52,104 nucleotides of DNA. Origin: an uncultured Kiritimatiellota bacterium. GTDB lineage: Bacteria > Verrucomicrobiota > Kiritimatiellia > RFP12 > UBA1067. Shown here in pieces: positions 51,516-52,104 of the stretch. The notes below the pieces were generated by a model, which worked only from the letters and a program-made list of their open reading frames with translations, was not told the DNA's origin and ran no database searches. The stretch is taken from positions 1 through 52,104 of the forward strand of contig CAKURH010000011.1 in NCBI GenBank assembly GCA_934675625.1. Direction: 5' to 3'. Made by a program: the position numbers and the translations under genes. The first letter of the stretch is position 1. Each line of letters starts with the position of its first letter.

Positions 51516-52104
51516 TTCTGCGCCTGATCCGTGCCCGAGCGCGCAACATTTTCCGCGGTATCCGGCACAAAATGCAGCCGGTTCTGTGCATCCCAGTACA
51601 GACGGCCAACATCGGACGGCGACAGGCGCTCGTCAATGACGGTCTGCGCGAACCGCAGCCGATACGCGAGATCATCCAGTGTGCCGATACGCAGGTCGAA
51701 CTGCGTGCCGAGGCCGATGCGGATGTCGGTCAGATCCTGCACGTTGATGAACCGCAGCCGGTCCAGCAGGCCGGCTGCATCCAGATTTTCCAGAATCTCC
51801 AGCACCGCATCCGTATGCACCTCGGTGGCTGTCTGGAGAAAACCGCCCGTGGTGACAGCATCCAGTGTTGCGCCGATCACGACCGGCAGGCCGCTGTCCG
51901 AGGTGCTCTGCTCGAGCACCTTGCCCGCCGCGCTGATATAAGTAAACGTGCCGTCCTCATTTTTGACGGCCACCGCCGCCGAGCACTCGGTAACGGTCAG
52001 CACCAGCGCATCCGGCAGTCTGCGGCGCAGCTGCACGCTCTCCAGATAGGGAAAATCGTGCATCAGGTCGGTTATCACGCGGTTTTTGTTCCACAGATAG
52101 AGGT
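51479..52104 (-). CDS. ftsQ: Cell division protein FtsQ/DivIB, C-terminal part, runs off the window
   Basis: The partial product (at least 207 residues) has the end of a POTRA domain (LYLWNKNRVITDLMHDFPYL, then ESVQLRRRLPDALVLTVTEC) and the beta domain (YISAAGKVLEQSTSDSGLPV, LRFINVQDLTDIRIGLGTQF, RLSPSDVGRLYWD). This pattern, including the Ala/Pro/Thr-rich tail, is typical of FtsQ/DivIB in clostridial Firmicutes, which scaffolds the divisome on the outer face of the membrane. It does not resemble PVC FtsQ. No division genes lie beside it. Base composition is somewhat less GC-rich than in the adjacent PATR gene. Foreign origin or a chimeric contig end is likely. Confidence 0.7.
   Translation of the reverse strand, partial: LYLWNKNRVITDLMHDFPYLESVQLRRRLPDALVLTVTECSAAVAVKNEDGTFTYISAAGKVLEQSTSDSGLPVVIGATLDAVTTGGFLQTATEVHTDAVLEILENLDAAGLLDRLRFINVQDLTDIRIGLGTQFDLRIGTLDDLAYRLRFAQTVIDERLSPSDVGRLYWDAQNRLHFVPDTAENVARSGTDQAQNPPATSPAPTGR

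Noticed and set aside
1..52104. tRNA, rRNA or riboswitch genes
   Set aside because: No cloverleaf-like segments with a TTCGAAT-type arm and no conserved rRNA blocks were found by eye; small non-coding RNAs cannot be excluded.

Overview
The window is high-GC DNA (roughly 60-66% in most of it), densely coded and mostly on the minus strand. It most likely comes from a Gram-negative gut bacterium of the PVC group, Kiritimatiellota/Lentisphaerota-like; this placement is inference. It rests on Kdo synthase (outer membrane), many secreted glycoside hydrolases without SusC/SusD, passenger-type autotransporter-repeat proteins, a XylR-type LacI/AraC hybrid regulator, and dispersed 'cacggatt' and 'cggag' repeat families. 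No rRNA, tRNA or CRISPR array was seen.

Layout. 1-1.7 kb: remnant of an EcoRI-type adenine methyltransferase and an intact DUF262-HNH nuclease. 1.7-6.2 kb (+): three translationally coupled genes for a secreted protein, a 1088-residue membrane-anchored Cys-rich protein and a lipoprotein. The large gene carries several palindromic or tandem repeat elements read through in frame. 6.2-7.2 kb: two truncated genes meeting head to head (DUF2235 and an autotransporter-repeat protein). 7.3-10.2 kb (-): GH78-like enzyme. 10.3-10.7 kb: palindromic repeats and an operator/promoter. 10.7-13.2 kb (+): DUF4143 ATPase and XylR-type regulator. 13.2-16.3 kb (-): RNase HIII, aldose 1-epimerase and an unknown membrane-anchored protein.

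16.3-25.5 kb (-) is a lower-GC defence island. It holds a Fic protein, an ORF6N-PLD protein with a coupled 47-residue leader ORF, a partial duplicate of that leader plus ORF6N tail, and then a run of overlapping genes. These are an EcoO109I/PmeII-type endonuclease, a C5 cytosine methyltransferase, RadC, Vsr (C-terminus frameshifted by an 11-bp tandem duplication), a winged-helix protein and an LlaJI-type endonuclease.

25.6-31.3 kb (-): decayed O-antigen-ligase and STAS fragments, then UbiA-like prenyltransferase, tyrosine recombinase, TopA (with an unusual Cys-poor repeated C-terminus) and KdsA. 31.3-51.5 kb (-): carbohydrate-use genes (Tat-exported sugar isomerase, GH36-type enzyme, AAA/PD-(D/E)XK protein, GH51 fused to LVIVD propeller repeats, GH78, a large unrecognised secreted protein, GH32-like, autotransporter-repeat protein). 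The last 600 bp encode the C-terminal part of an FtsQ/DivIB of Firmicute type and look like a chimeric junction or foreign insertion.

A recurring extended -10 box (TGGTATAAT) lies 6-7 nt in front of several start codons, implying leaderless mRNAs; it was used to choose starts. The most novel-looking content is the set of palindromic elements living in frame inside a coding gene, with relatives in intergenic DNA.
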